From positions 11,842,001 through 11,906,000 of the forward strand of contig NC_046675.1 of the NCBI RefSeq assembly GCF_003369915.1: a stretch of DNA of 64,000 nt, given 5' to 3'. This stretch comes from Drosophila miranda. Taxonomy: Eukaryota; Arthropoda; Insecta; Diptera; Drosophilidae. Both the position numbers and the translations under genes were made by a program. Under the pieces are notes generated by a model. The model saw nothing but the letters and a program-made list of their open reading frames with translations, had not been told where the DNA came from and made no database searches. Positions 1 through 12,625 of this stretch are shown here, in pieces. Positions within the stretch are counted from its first letter, which is position 1; each line of letters starts with the position of its first letter.

Positions 1-307
1 AACATAAAATCATATGTGGCGCCCCATAGCGGTATGACTTGGCCGCGTGTGTTCTATCACATTCATCTCAACGAGTGTGGGGGGTGTGTTTGGGTCAAGT
101 GTGTGTGCAAGTGGAAGATACCAAATAAACATTTACCACATGATAATCATTTAAATTCGAACGCAAGTAGCGCAATAGCAAAATGGAAATTAGTTTCTTT
201 GCTGCGCCGGTCTAAGTGTGGTTGGGTTTGTCAGCGTGCAGGTAGGCTGACAAACCCCAGTGTACGTGTGTAGGGTGGTTATGTGTTGGTGTGGGGATCC
301 CTGCATC

Positions 308-616
308 CTACTCCAGCTTCGCCAGGATGTCGCTCTCGCGGAAGAGCTCGTACTCGCGCTTGTCGTCCATGTCCACCTTAGTGCCCCCGTACTTGGGCAA
401 CAGGACACGATCACCCTCCTTGACGGCGACGGACAGGTGGCCAGCTCCGGCCGGGTTGCGAGCGCCGGGTCCAACGGCGACCACCAAGCCCTGCATCTCC
501 TTCGGCACCGACTCCTCCGGCAGCAGTATGCCACCTGCAGTGGTAGTCTTCACCTCGAAGCGCTGGATCAGTATGCGGTCCAGCATGGGAATGACCTTCT
601 TAATAGCGTTGGCCAT
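308..616 (-). CDS. CG9920: Mitochondrial 10-kDa chaperonin (Hsp10/GroES family), CG9920-like
   Basis: A single uninterrupted frame of 102 residues, the usual length of Hsp10. It forms the lid of the mitochondrial Hsp60 folding chamber. The start (MANAIKKVIPMLDRILIQRF) and the end (LFRESDILAKLE) match the family, and the mobile-loop region holds the GGILLPE motif that contacts Hsp60. Drosophila has two Hsp10 genes; the TTTAGGILLPEESVPKEMQG stretch fits my memory of CG9920 (thought to be testis-biased) better than CG11267. The CG9920 assignment also fits the neighbour PK1-R (CG9918). A perfect splice acceptor (TTTTCAG) abuts the ATG, so a 5'UTR intron probably ends there and the T-rich tract upstream lies inside it. 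Family assignment is secure; the choice of paralogue is inference. Confidence 0.93.
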   Translation of the reverse strand: MANAIKKVIPMLDRILIQRFEVKTTTAGGILLPEESVPKEMQGLVVAVGPGARNPAGAGHLSVAVKEGDRVLLPKYGGTKVDMDDKREYELFRESDILAKLE

Positions 617-3600
617 CTGAAAATATTTCCGAAAAAAAATTTTAGTAATTTTGTTCACAAGATTCGAAACTAATTTAAAATTCTCACTTTTGCTGTCAGG
701 AAAAAATTTTTTTATTTTATTTATTTTTTTCTTTTTTTTTTCTTTTTTTTTTGTTACGATGTGCTTCGTTTCACTCTCGACTGAGAACTGAATTTTCCTA
801 GTCCTACATTTGTTCAGAAAAAATAAGTCCAGGCAAATGCGATGGAAGAGCAAAAAGAGGTTACTGCGATTGATAAAAATTAGTAGAGTTAAAAGCTGTC
901 AATGTTTCGGTTTCTGGTCTAGTAATTCCCATCGTTGCATTCCCTGTCAAATGACTCATCTACGACGAATATAATGAATATAAATCAAATATAATGACCA
1001 CAACTGTTCTTTCTGCAGGTGGTATAATGCTTATATTAGATTATGGTATGCAATAAATTGAAAAATAAATAATGTAACCACTGGGGCAGTAGTTACCGCA
1101 ATAAACAGCTGAAAGCCTTAATAGTTCCGTCTAACACGGTCCAGCCCAAACACAAAGCCAACCACATCGCTGCCTGGTCGTTGCTGGTGCACGTCCGATG
1201 TCCGTTATGTTTTTCGCTTTGATTAATACCCACGCTGGCGTCAGCGCCACCTGTTGGTAGTTGGGCTTACTAAGCTTAGCGGGTGTGGGGGTGTTTTGGC
1301 TTCTCTTTCCGGAAGTTTTTTGCCTCTCTATTGTTCTGCTTTCTCTCTCTCTCCGCGTGTGTCAGTGCGTGAGTCTTCCTTCCTGCCTTGTGTGTGTGTT
1401 GTACGTGCTTAAGTGTGTATGTGTGAAGCTGCGTTGGTGTTTGTGGAGCGGTGGGTGGGTGGATGAATGGGTGGGTGTGTTTGTCTAAACTTGTAGCGCG
1501 TTAAATGATGTTAGAAATTTTGTTGTGCTTAACTTTTCCCAGGGCTTCTTTTTATACCCCTACATAATACACCGCGTATTTATTATTTCAACAAAGTAAA
1601 TAATGGTTCTTTAACCCCATAAAGTGTATATATTACTGATCAAAGTATACATCCCAGTATACGTCTATATATTCTGCATCAAAATAAATATCCGAATGGA
1701 TTGAGCTATGTTAGTTTTATATCCTATCATTTCCTTCCCATCGCTCATTAATTAAGACTTTTGGCTGAAAATTCAATCAGGACCTTATTTTTGGTGCTAG
1801 CGTTGTTCTATATATTGGGGGTTGCGACAATCATCTGAACATTCGGTCGTAATGAGAGTCTTTGTAAAAAAAACCATTGTGTTTCTTAAGATAATTCCGC
1901 CAAAGTTGCAGTGTATATGATTGGTAATATATTCATGTAAATAAGATGAAAATAAAAATATACTTTCGCTATATAATTATACCCTTTTGACTGTGTTCAA
2001 TTTATGGATCATTTAAAGCAAAGTCTTTAAGGTAAAATCGAACATCAGGAATAGAGCAGCAAGGGTATCTAAAGCATCGGTACTCGAACCAAACCATTCT
2101 TTCCGGTTTTTTCCTTTCTGCTGCTTTGCTCCCTCGATTCGCTCGTAAATCACAAAACTTCATAATTTCTACGTCACTTTTGCAGGCATGTGTTTTGTGT
2201 GTATGTGATATATATTTGTTCGGCTTTACGTGACGTTGGTGGAACAATTTGATGTGGTTTATATCCATTTGACTGTTTCACTCTCGCTTTTTTGTTGCCT
2301 TGTTTGTTGTGTGTTCCTTTATGGCCCGCTGCGCTTTGGGCTTTGACGCATTTGCCACCTAGAATTTGTTAGCTCCTGCCAACGGACAGGTCCTATATGC
2401 AATTGAAGTGAACCTCCACTCTGTCTGGGGGTACAAATCATACAGGGCACTGGCATCCATTTGGTTGATTGCATTTTCATGACAATTTGCAGGATTACTA
2501 ATGCGCCACGGAGTCCGCGCATTTCCATGACCTTGAACCATCCGCCTGGCACCTCATTAGAATTTCATTTGTAGTCGGGCAGACGACAGGCCACAATCGA
2601 TACAAAACCCAAATATATTTATGGGCAAATTACATTTGGAGCACGGCGAATCCTTAGTAGTTGCTGAAGGGAGATAGAGAGACACCGGGATGCGGAAAAA
2701 AAGGCGAATGGTTATGGGAATATGCTAAGTTTTATTTGTGGAATAATTCGGGTATATCGTTTATTATAATTCCTCAAGGGTTCCTTCCCATTGATTCAAC
2801 AGCGTCGTTGGCTGTTCCATAAAGTCAATGAATTATAATCAATCTTTAAATGTATTTCGATGACAATTTCTGGCTTCAAGGTTGTTGAATTAAAGCGCTA
2901 CAGAAATTAAGGCAAGCAGAATGCGGTAAACTTTATTTGATGAATATTTCTGGAAAAAAACCCTCAGATTGTATTAAATACATCGACTTGAAAGGAATAT
3001 GATTTCCAGAAGTAATTTTACTGAATAGTCGTACCCTTTTGACTCTCTTAAAATTATGAATCAATCAGAGCAATGTCTCTAAATATTATATATTTATGAT
3101 TTCCAACTGAAATTGCTTTTAAAAGGAGACAGTATTTGAATAGAATTAATGACTTTTTTTAGAATCTTAGCTTCTAAAATATATATCGAATATTTGTGCC
3201 ACATTTTTGTTGTTCTGTTTGGTTTAAGCATATTTTCTTAGACATAGAATTCGCAAAGCTATATGTACTTGCTTTCTTCTTTCTATTCTTGAGTCTGCAA
3301 AGCATTTGTTTCCAGCGTAAATCCCCTCTAGGCGTGCCGCTATTAAGTTAATTGCAGAGAGCGAAGCACATTGAATACTATTCTTATACTAAATAGCCGT
3401 AAATCTTAATGCTTGAAAGACTAGCTCAGGCGAACTCGTGCCGACACTGATTTTGATTCTGTATGAATGAAAATCTTTATAGTAGATAAATGTATAGTAG
3501 ACAGAGCGAGAGAGCGAGTAATTAAGGTCTAATTGCAAGGCAAATGAATGCAAATGCAGGTTGTACTAAACGCTTTGGTAGCAGCAGCAACAGCAATAGC

Positions 3601-3738
3601 GGCCGTAGCAGTGGACTCGGTAAAGACAAAAACAAGTGACTAACTAAGAATCTGGCTTAAACAATATATAAATAAATTAGCATTCGGAAGCAAGCGGCTC
3701 GATGAGAGGCTGGAGATTGAGTTGCCTCTCGTCCGCCT
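617..3738. other. Intergenic, no gene seen
   Basis: AT-rich spacer between the Hsp10-like gene and PK1-R. It contains a T-rich tract at about 699-752 and a TG/GTGG-rich stretch at about 1270-1485. The open frames here are short and compositionally biased, with no recognisable domain. The part nearest 3738 should include the PK1-R 3'UTR. Confidence 0.6.
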
Positions 3739-5436
3739 CTAGTTGATCTGGGCATTGATCATGGCGTACTGGGAAGCGAGCTGCGGCTTGGCCAGGGCCA
3801 GACGATCATGGTGCGGGGTCTGAGAGAGAGTATTCGAGAGGTAATTGATAGATTGATAGTCAGGGTACCTATAACCGTACAACCCACCTGCGTTAGTGTC
3901 TGTTTCGACTGTTGCGCATCCGCCGACTCAATGGAAACGCGTTGCGTCTGGCTGGAGGAGTTCAGGGCTCTCCTCAACCGCTGCGACTCGATGTGGTTGC
4001 GGGAGTTCAACGAACCCTTGGACAACTTTTTGCCAAAGAGCACGGCCTGAAATAGGGATATCTATGGGACTATACAGTGCGATACAACAATGATCCCTAC
4101 CTTGAAGGCCTCGCGGAACTTGTTGCTCATGATGTTGTAGAGCAGCGGATTGATGCAGGTGGAGAGATAGTAGAGCACCCCGGAGACGTAAGTCATCACC
4201 GTGTAGAGAAGCTCGTGCTGTTCGTGCAGCTTGGCGCCCCGGGCGGGGGCATAGATGGCAATCAGTCGCTGGGCATGGAAGGGGGCCCAGCATAGGAAGA
4301 AGCAGACCACCACAGCAACTGCCAGGAGACAGATAAAGATAAAGAGTGAATGAATGTTGAAGCACTTTGTACTTTTTTTGGCAATCGCCATAATCATAAA
4401 TGAGAAACGAGAAACGACAAATGACAAATGACAAACGCAATAAATTGCCCAGAGAGCGACTGATTAACAGGCTTAGAACGATTAGGGGCATATGGCCCGA
4501 TGTCTGATGTCTGGTCTACCCCAGGGCTGCATAATTACCGAGCATCCTCAGCACACGCCGTGTGCCATAGTGATTGAGTCGACCCCGCACGGAGCTCAGC
4601 TGGGCGCCCGATCCCCCACCATTGATGTTCACCGCGGAGTTGGAGCCGGCGTAGCGGTACAGGATAGTGTCCGACTGCACACTCTTCAGCGGCGGCCTCC
4701 GGGACGGCGCCAGAGCTGGGGCCGGGCCATCGCTCAGGTTGGAGCGGTAGAGCTGTAGGCCTATCAACAGGTACAGCACAAAGATGATGGACATGGGCGC
4801 AAAGAAGAAGATGAAGGTGGAGAGCTGAAACGAGTGCTCGACGATGACGCGCACCACCACGCACTTGTCCACGCCGGCGTAGCTGTTGATCCCGAATTGC
4901 GCCGCCTGCGGGATGGCTGTGAGCACGGCCAGGGCCCAGACGAGACCGATGATGCGTATGGCCCGACTGAGCTTGCTCATCGCCTGCCCTAGGAACGGGT
5001 GGCAGATGGCTATGTAGCGCTCCACGGTGAAGGCGGTGATGGTCAGGACGGTGGCATTGGCCGAGGTCTCGGCCAGCAGACCGCGTCCCAGGCAGAAGTA
5101 CTCGCCAAAAACGTACGGATACTTGGACCAGATGAACCACACCTCTTGGGGCACGCCCGAGAGCAGCAGTAGGAAATCGGAGATGGCCAGCGAGAAGAGG
5201 TAATAGTTGGTGGCCGTGTGCATCGAGCGGTTCTTCTTGATTACGATGCAGGTGCTAATGTTGCCCACCACGCCGCTGAGGAATATCAGCGAGTAGACGA
5301 CTGTCACCGGCACCACAATGGCCAATGGATCGCGTGCCGGTCCGAGCAGTTGGCTCACATTCCCAGCCGTCCACAGGGGGACGTTGTCGTCGGTGGCGCC
5401 GGCCAGGATCTCCGATTCGGAGTCGGAGTCTGGCAT
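3739..5436 (-). CDS. PK1-R: Pyrokinin 1 receptor, rhodopsin-class GPCR
   Basis: Four coding exons on the minus strand: 5436-4539, 4318-4101, 4046-3888 and 3819-3739. All introns are GT-AG and the model keeps frame for 451 residues. It encodes a plasma-membrane peptide receptor of the pyrokinin/neuromedin-U type. Visible features are an acidic extracellular N-terminus (MPDSDSESE), seven hydrophobic segments, an ERY motif with ERYIAICHP after TM3, a CWAPFH motif in TM6, NPLLY in TM7, and paired cysteines in the first and second extracellular loops. The C-tail is rich in S/T/Q and ends in MINAQIN. The exon 1/2 junction falls just before TM6. The frame runs further upstream only through a non-ATG codon, so the first ATG at 5436 is used. 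In D. melanogaster this is CG9918, consistent with the CG9920-like gene next door. Ligand specificity is inferred from orthology. Confidence 0.92.
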
Positions 5437-8246
5437 ATTCGTGTCCTCTGGAACTGGAACTTTTCCCCTTACGAAAGCGGCTTTTGTTTTCACAAAATTT
5501 CCACTAGCTGCGATAAATTCCGATGCCGTTTATCTGCCTGCGGTTGTGTCCCCCCCAACTATGCTAATTATAATAATTCGATGACGCGAACGGAGACTCA
5601 TCCAGCGACTAGTCTGCCTGGTAGCGTCTTGACTCTCTCGACTGTCACTGGCACAGGCACTGGCACTGCCACTGGCACGCAAACGCACCAAATTACCAAG
5701 CGGCGAGGTCGATCTCCGATTCCCGATCCCCGTACCGTTCCCGGCTACGATAACCGTATTCCGTAGTCCGTTCCCGTCACTGCACTCGCACCCGGACGTT
5801 GACTTGGCTCTGATTTTGGAGGCACGTCGCCTATAATCGGCGACAACTCTCGACTTGTAAACACACAGAGCGGCACAGAGCGAATCAAGTTTTGAGTCCG
5901 TGTCCCGTCTCCATTCAGCAGCAACCGTACTCCAGCGCGCTCCGAACTTATCTGATAAGCAGTGGCGACATTTCATTCAGATTTGTATCTAAAAGCTAGC
6001 GACGAAGCGTCGCAGTTTTCCCCCCACATGAGAGAGTAACGTGCGCGACATTAGTGCTGGAATGAATAGCAAGGAAATGTGTGATGTGCCATGGGTGATG
6101 GAAGTACAAACATATATGAAAGAGGAGATTAAAATTTATTTATTTATTTTGAAATTGTGTTATTTTGACAAAAATGTGTATTTTCTTCTCACATATAAAA
6201 TTTCCAGTTTCTAGTAAATTTAAAACATACAAAAATAAAGTAGATTAAGAGAGGACCCTACAACCCTACAATAGATGCGTCTTTTAAGAATGATGTATGG
6301 TAAGTTCTTATAACTAAAAAAAATAATAGTTCCTTGGTCGGAAAAGGAATCTTTTATGTAGGAAGTCCCATCGACTTATAGCAGCCACTCGGGATATTGA
6401 TAGGAAAATCCGTAGTTAGACTTGTTTAACGCAAACCAGTGTTACTATTAAATTTCTTAAGAAAGGCAACAAAATAAAACGTGGTTCATATTTCCAATCA
6501 AAAGAGCAAACCTTATATGTTGAATCTTCAGATCTTATTACGTGGCAATCTACCATTATCCATTCAGTTATTCCATGCACCTTACAGTCACATTTATGGA
6601 TCCGTCTCGCCCCGTGGTCGCACCCATCTTGTGTGTATTTTGGCAACCATATTTCATAGTGGCTATGAAGCAGGCAACTTTGGGGCATTAGCTACATTTG
6701 GGCAACAAAAAGAGCAGCCACACGCTGGCAGAGGCGCTGGGAAAACTGGGAAAAGTTGGCCCGAATGCGTTTTGGCATAGGTCTGTCGCACCACGCCGCT
6801 GACGAGTGACATTCTCTATGGCCACATAATATTTTCATTCATTTGTTTCGTTTCGTTTAGCACGATGCTAAGTGAAGACTGCCACCCCGTGTCTAGACCC
6901 ACAGTCCCCCCGTCCAACCCGATAATCGGGCAAACCCCATGCCCCCATCAAGCCTGGTCACACGACCCATCGATGGGTGTCAAAGTGCGTGCGGCGCGGT
7001 GCGGTGCCTGCGGTGTTTGGCACGAGTCAAACGAGCGGATGGATGTCCCCCGTTAGCTTTTCAATTGCAGCCGAGAGCTTTTCAAGCTTTCGCCAACTGC
7101 ATGCGAAGGGTGGGAAAAATCCCATCAATCAACGACATCGAATGATGAATGAAAACTCAAGGGTGCAACCCACGTCCGAGTATTCTACAAAAACAAACAC
7201 ATAAGAAGTGTGTCTAACATTCAATAGTTATGCATGTTTATTGAAGTTCTTTAAAAGTTACTGTATGTATATGTATGTATATTACCAGTAGGATATTTAT
7301 TAAAGTATTTCCCCTTTCAGGGCTACTATTATCCGATTATTATTATCTTGTAAATTAACGCATAAGTTCATTTCGAATAAACACTCAAAAAATGTACGTA
7401 AAGTAAAGTTCTTCAAAAGAATTTCTTCCAAAAATTAAATTATACCTTATCTGCTTATCCCAGGAATACAACTTCCTTTTCACCCCAATATCAAACGATT
7501 TGACTTAAAATTGTTCGCGAAAAATTTCATTTAAAATCAAGGGTTGATATATCTATATACGTATGTATGTATGCGGTTATTTTGTGCTTGACTAAATATC
7601 TTTGAATTCTTATTCTACCAGCCTCTTTCGTATATCAAGCTCGAAACCCTCAAATGAATTGGAATCCAACGATGATAGCGATTCCTCAAGTGATTGGACC
7701 TTCTTTCCACTTCCTACATTGACTATAGTTCGTAGTATAGACACAAAAGCACGAGTATATATAGTAATTGTGCTACAACTCGAATAAACATGTAGATCCA
7801 CCAGTATAATGGGTTATACAATAAGAGTACATATATTGTGAGTAGATAAAATCTTGTTATTGATTACATTTGAGTCTTCTTAATCTTGTTCAAACAGTGT
7901 ATATCTGTTTTTAGTATTGCACAATCCGAAAGTGTTTGGTCAGTAAAGGGAAATCAGACCAGGTCGATCCTTGTTTGTGATTATTGAACATTGCAATGTT
8001 GGGATAGATGGGTTCATGTTGGAGGTACGCGTTGTGTGTACGTTGCTACGATATTTGGCTTGTGTTGTGGCTGATCTGAAGGTAGCGATCAATGGGGATT
8101 AAAACTTTAAGATTTCACCTTCAAGGGGTTCTACACGATTGTGCAGTGATAGCGGATTATTATCTTTATAGATTATAGACGTATATACGATGGACGCTTT
8201 GCTTCATCATATTTCACTGGGCCTTCTGTTCCGTTCTTTTCTGTCC
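5437..8246. other. Intergenic, no gene seen
   Basis: Spacer between the 5' end of PK1-R and the 3' end of the F-box gene. It should hold the PK1-R promoter and 5'UTR (about 5440-6000) and the F-box gene 3'UTR (about 7900-8246). Short ORFs occur but none has a recognisable domain or a convincing splice pattern. Confidence 0.55.
5640..5682. repeat. CACTGG/GGCACT short tandem repeat
   Basis: A run of imperfect 6-bp units (CACTGG with single changes) lies upstream of the PK1-R start codon, in the likely 5'UTR or promoter. Confidence 0.6.
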
Positions 8247-8343
8247 TTAAACTACGACTTCAATGACCTCAACATCCTCGTCCTCGTCGCTGCCGTAATA
8301 GCCCTGTCTCCCCCAGTTGTAGGGGAGAACCCTGACGTCCTGT
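8247..8343 (-). other. In-frame acidic C-terminal tail beyond the F-box stop
   Basis: The minus strand, read in the same frame as the upstream F-box/LRR protein, contains two stop codons (TAG at 8364-8366 and a TGA close to 8343). It then runs open through a protein-like tail with VLPYNWGRQGYYG followed by SDEDEDVEVIEVVV and a TAA at 8247-8249. The acidic run is typical of protein C-termini. It would join the main frame if a GT..AG stretch of 36 bp (GTGCTC to TGACAG) were removed, but that is shorter than usual fly introns. It may be a minimal intron, a former C-terminus lost to stop codons, or readthrough sequence. Confidence 0.45.
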
Positions 8344-8363
8344 CAGTGAATGTACCTCTCCTG

Positions 8364-10472
8364 CTATAGGAGCACCTGCTTCATTTGTGGGCGCTGCTTC
8401 TCGATGAGCCGCTGGGCCTGCTCCTGGTCCATGCCGTCGATGGAGCAGGCAATCAGCTCCACCATGTTGTGCCCATGCCTGAGTATATGGTGAATGGACT
8501 GCAGTGTGAGTCGCATGCAGTTGCTTATGTTGATGCTCCGCAAGCGCTTAAGATTGCGCATAATGTGCCTCACGGTGTCATCTTCGACTTTCATGCAGCT
8601 GGCAATACACAGCGTCTCGATGGCCGGAGCGTTGTGGGTCAGCGCCTCGAAGCCCTCGGCGTAGAACAGCGAGCAATAGCCCAGCGAGAGGATGCGTAGC
8701 TCTGGCAGAACCAGCGCCTCCTTCAGGACGCGATCCGTCAAGTTCTTGCAGCCGCGTATGTTCAGCTCACGTAGTCCCCGGAGCCGGCTGATGGGGTATG
8801 GAAAGTCTGGGCAGCCCAAAAAGCCTTTGTCCGTGATCTTGATGCAGTATTCGATGTTGAGTTGACGCAGACCCGTCTGGTACTTGCAGATGAGGGACAT
8901 GGTGCGGTCGGTCACCGCCTGCCGACAGTTGTCCAGGCTGAGCCGACGCAGGTTATAGAGTCGCACGAGCAGCTCACACAGGGACTCCTCGTCGATGAAG
9001 CAGACCTCCTCGAGATGCAGCTCCTGGATTACATAGTTGGGCTTGGAGGCAATCCCCTTGAGAAGGGCCACGCCGGTGAGCTCTCGGCAGTAAGCCATGG
9101 TCAAGCACTTCAGCTGACCGGTCAGCTGGCGCAGGGCATTGATGCAGGCAGAGTTGAGCTGCACGCAGAACATGAGGTCCAGGGATTTGAGAGTAAACTC
9201 CCATTTGGAGGCCACATACAGGAGCAGTTCGTTGGTCAGAGAGAGCATGCCGGTGAGGTCCAGTTGCCGCAACGGAGCCTCTTGCGGCATCGCCCTAAGA
9301 ATGGAGTCCAGAAGGAGGAGGTGACAGTTGCCTGACAGCTTCAGGACGCCGAGGTTGCTCATGGCCTCGAATGCTAGACACCACGGCAGCGTCTCGACGC
9401 TGGGGGAGCAGCTGAAGAATATGTCTATGTACTCCAGCGTCTTAGCATGGTCCCGGAGCACAGCTACCAGGACGTCCTCGTTGTCGTGGGTGAACTCGAA
9501 CTGCAGGTGCCGCAAGCGCACCTTATTTGTAGGCTTTCTCAGCTGGAGCAGCATGCTCAGCTTCAGCGCCGAGTCCAGACTGACGCCGTCACACTCGAAG
9601 GCCTCCAGGTTGATGAACTGCTTTAGGTTGATCCCAAGATTATCGTCAAGCACGGTGGTCGCGGCAATTGTCAACACCTTCAGGTTGGGCATCTTTCCGT
9701 TTATGTTGCGAAAGACGGGCGCATGGCTCACCTGTAGATGCCTAACCTCCGGCCCCACCAGCTTCAAGAAGCCGTCCAGCTGCGGGGACTGCTTTAGGTT
9801 CCGCAGCTCGATCCGCTCGAAGCTCAGTTTCGAAGGTGCGTTCTCCACATGCTCCCTGATTGCTGCCAGATTGTGCCTGGTCACAATCACCTTGCCCTGT
9901 AGCATGAATTTGCGACGGTTGACCAGGTCGCGACAGTGCCAGGACACCATCCGCAGCTGCTTGAGATCGTTGTAGGTCAGATAGGACATGACCTCCAGCC
10001 ACATCTCGTTGGGCAGCATATCGATGGGAACTTTTTTCTTCCTCACTGCCCTGCGATCCTTCTTCTCCGGCGAGAGTGGCGGCGAATCCGTCGAACCCTT
10101 GTTTCGTGACAGCCCCAGCAGCGGCATCATCCTGAACTCTATTTTCCTATGTGCCTGCAATGGGAATAAATGTATCTGTTAGGTACATGTTATGGAAAGG
10201 GGTATTTGACCTGGTAGCCATGGGAGACCATACTGCAGTCGAGGGACCACCCTGGTCTGCACTGCTCACCTGCACTGTTGCCAGGGACTTGCACCGTTTC
10301 CAGGGCCCAACCGCTGCACTTTGCCACCCACACTTTGCGCAGCCAGGCGTCCAGGTGGTAGGACTCCCACGTCAATAGCACTTACCTGAGCGTAGGTGTT
10401 GCTCAGCCTCTCCAAGAAGCGCCTCTCGCGACGATGACTGGGTTTTCCACACGCAATAAGACTATTACCCAT
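8364..10472 (-). CDS. F-box and leucine-rich-repeat protein
   Basis: Two exons: 10472-10386 (29 codons, beginning MGNSLIACGKP) and 10154-8364, giving 625 residues to the first stop. The F-box lies near residues 75-115 (IDMLPNEMWLEVMSYLTYND, then LRMVSWHCRDLV). It is followed by about 450 residues of AMN1-type leucine-rich repeats with units such as LRQLNIEYCIKITDKGF and LRELNIRGCKNLTDRVL. Such proteins are substrate receptors of SCF (Skp1-Cul1-F-box) ubiquitin ligases, the LRRs choosing the target. The main ORF extends past the exon only via a TTG codon within the splice acceptor (ATTGCAG), so the ATG is taken from the upstream exon, whose donor (CAG/GTAAGT) is in phase 0. The MGN start might be N-myristoylated, but this is weak. 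It may be the orthologue of D. melanogaster CG12402; I am not certain. See the separate in-frame tail downstream of the stop. Confidence 0.85.
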
Positions 10473-11884
10473 CCAGTGGCTCTATCGTTTGTTCAGATTT
10501 CGTTGAAAACCGGAAATATACTGTTTTTAGCGCCTCTGCAGAACTGCGCCTTCACTTCGCTATCTATCCCCGAACCTGATTTTCGGTGCCTCCGCACAGA
10601 AGCGTTAATTGGGAAATAGTCAAATGGAACTTTTTCCGTTGATTGACAGGGTTTTGCTGTTGTCTTGAAACACTTTTCGTTTGATTTTGCCTTCGAGTTT
10701 TTCGACGGCAACCTGCTGCCGTTGTGCACCTTGGAAAATCCAAATGTGTTTTCCAGGCAGCGAACGACGGAAAAACGAACCAAACCACTTGCAGCACAGC
10801 TGTGTATCTAATAATGAAAATTTGATTGTCGCTGCAGAGATACTTGCAGCACGCATGCTCTCACCCTCTCGCTCGCTCGCACACGCACCCCAAAAGGGCC
10901 AGCGCAGTGTATATTGAATGAAAGGTATGGGCGGTAGAAACAGCAGGGACCTATGCTGCTGTTATTTCCTCCATATAACCTTCTGGGGTTTTAAGTCCGT
11001 ATTAATATTAAATAGGTGCTTCAATTTATTTATTAATTGTAAACAATTCAGTATATTGCAAAACAAAATAATTTGAGTCAGCACCACATCTCAGCTGAAG
11101 CACATTTGGCAGGCAAATAGGCCTTTCCAAGAGTGTTAGGCCAAACCTTTTATTAATACACAATGGACATGCGCACAAAAGTCAACTCTCTTGCTCTTTT
11201 GCTGCGAGAGACACTCTTTTTACTGCGTTCTATTTTGTTTATGTTTGCTGCTAGTGACCCACATACAAAAAAATGACGGCGGCCTTGATGTGAGAGAGGG
11301 AGAGCGAGAGAGAATTTGAGAAAGTATATATGTACATACATATGTACGTATGTATGTACATACAAAGCTGCGCGCGCAGAAACCGAAATTTGTGAACACA
11401 CAGCTTAACGCATACAGTGCGTACTTCTTACCTTTGAGAGATCGGGAGCAACGAAATCAACAAAGTTCTGTAGTGGATGCGAGTTGTTCACAGCTTAAAT
11501 CGTACATTGTGTATTAGGAGGCGTCCGCATTACTTACCCCTCGCCCAGTAGTGTGCACGCGGAAAATTATGAAAACCGACAGGAACGGATAAAATTCGGT
11601 GCTGCAACTGAATATTTTCAATATATTTGTGTGTTTCTTCCAACTGAATATATTCCAATATTTCGAATTCAATAAGACAGAATCTCTGAGTTTACGCCAG
11701 CTTAAAGCACGATGTACATACATACATACATAATATATGAAGAAATGAACCACCCAATTGGTTCCGGGCAATAGAAATGGCGGAGCGTTTAATTGTCAGA
11801 GTTGATTATCACGCATATCGATTCACAATTTAAAGTATCCGAAGTTACGTTAATCAGATGCTAAGGCATATCTTGTTGTGTTGT
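10473..11884. other. Intergenic, no gene seen
   Basis: Upstream region of the F-box gene. It contains a GAGAG-rich stretch at about 11290-11315, which could bind GAGA factor, and a palindromic TATGTACATA-type microsatellite at about 11325-11366. No convincing coding signal. Confidence 0.5.
11325..11366. repeat. Palindromic TGTACATA/TATGTACG microsatellite
   Basis: Alternating units of ATGTACATAC and TATGTACGTATG that can fold back on themselves. Similar tracts occur near 7265, 11713 and 36185. They are typical Drosophila AT-rich simple repeats. Confidence 0.6.
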
Positions 11885-12625
11885 AGTCCTAACATTTTTC
11901 GGTATGCCGTCAGTCTTAAGGATGTTGGTACCCGTTGTTATTTACACCTCAGTAAAGCATTCGACTTTGTAAACCACTCCCTCCTGGCACAAAAACTTGA
12001 CCTTTTAGGATTCCGCCCAACCTCAGGATTTTGAATTGCAGCTACCTTGTCCCAGGTTTTAAGGGGTTCTCTTCACAGACTCCCTCTCTTCACCAGCTAA
12101 GGTTAATTCTGGAGAACCACAAGGCAATATATTCATCAGTATTAACAAACTCTTAAGTTCTCATACATATGTATATGCGGATGATGTTAGGCTGATCAAG
12201 GACATAAACTTCACCAGTGCTATTAGATCCACTAGAAAAATAATTATACCGTCGCTCTTTCGCTTTGTAGATCGAATTATTCCTTTCATGAACCGTTTGG
12301 AGTCAAATTCTCGGATTATAATTGTCGCTACCATATTATGTCTACTACTAATTCCCTTCCTCTTCTTGAATAAGTAATACTCATATACCTTTCTCGTATG
12401 AAGTAATTGTATCTGTATTTAGAATGTATGATTAGTTCTTTTAGTAGGTTTAGTTGTAATTTTACTGAATATTAGTCTAACTGCTATCCTTCCTGCCTGT
12501 ACGCGATCGGTTCGATAATACGCGTCGCGCATCATGTGCCTCGGTCTGCGGGAGGAGAACTGCGTTCCTGCCGGGATCTGTGTCTTGGTGTGGCATGGCT
12601 CACTTGATGGTGCAGTCATTTCATA
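11885..12625 (+). mobile_element. Decayed non-LTR retrotransposon, reverse-transcriptase remnant
   Basis: Translation in pieces gives reverse-transcriptase landmarks in the right order: LSKAFDFVNHSLLAQKLDLLGF near 11950-12020 in two abutting halves, then a YADDVRLIKD motif (catalytic F/YADD box) near 12172-12205. A degenerate C-terminal segment ending LLLIPFLFLNK and a stop follow near 12255-12377. Stops, frameshifts and an internal deletion between the RT core and the C-terminus show it is dead. The part from about 12240 to 12620, including the 3' untranslated end, aligns by eye with 55170-55600. It is a LINE of the jockey/CR1-like type; the exact family is not resolved. Confidence 0.7.

Noticed and set aside
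1261-1488. A 75-codon plus-strand ORF
   Set aside because: It reads through a TG/GTGG-rich low-complexity stretch and encodes mainly V, C and W.
8862-9335. A 157-codon plus-strand frame
   Set aside because: Shadow of the F-box/LRR gene on the opposite strand.
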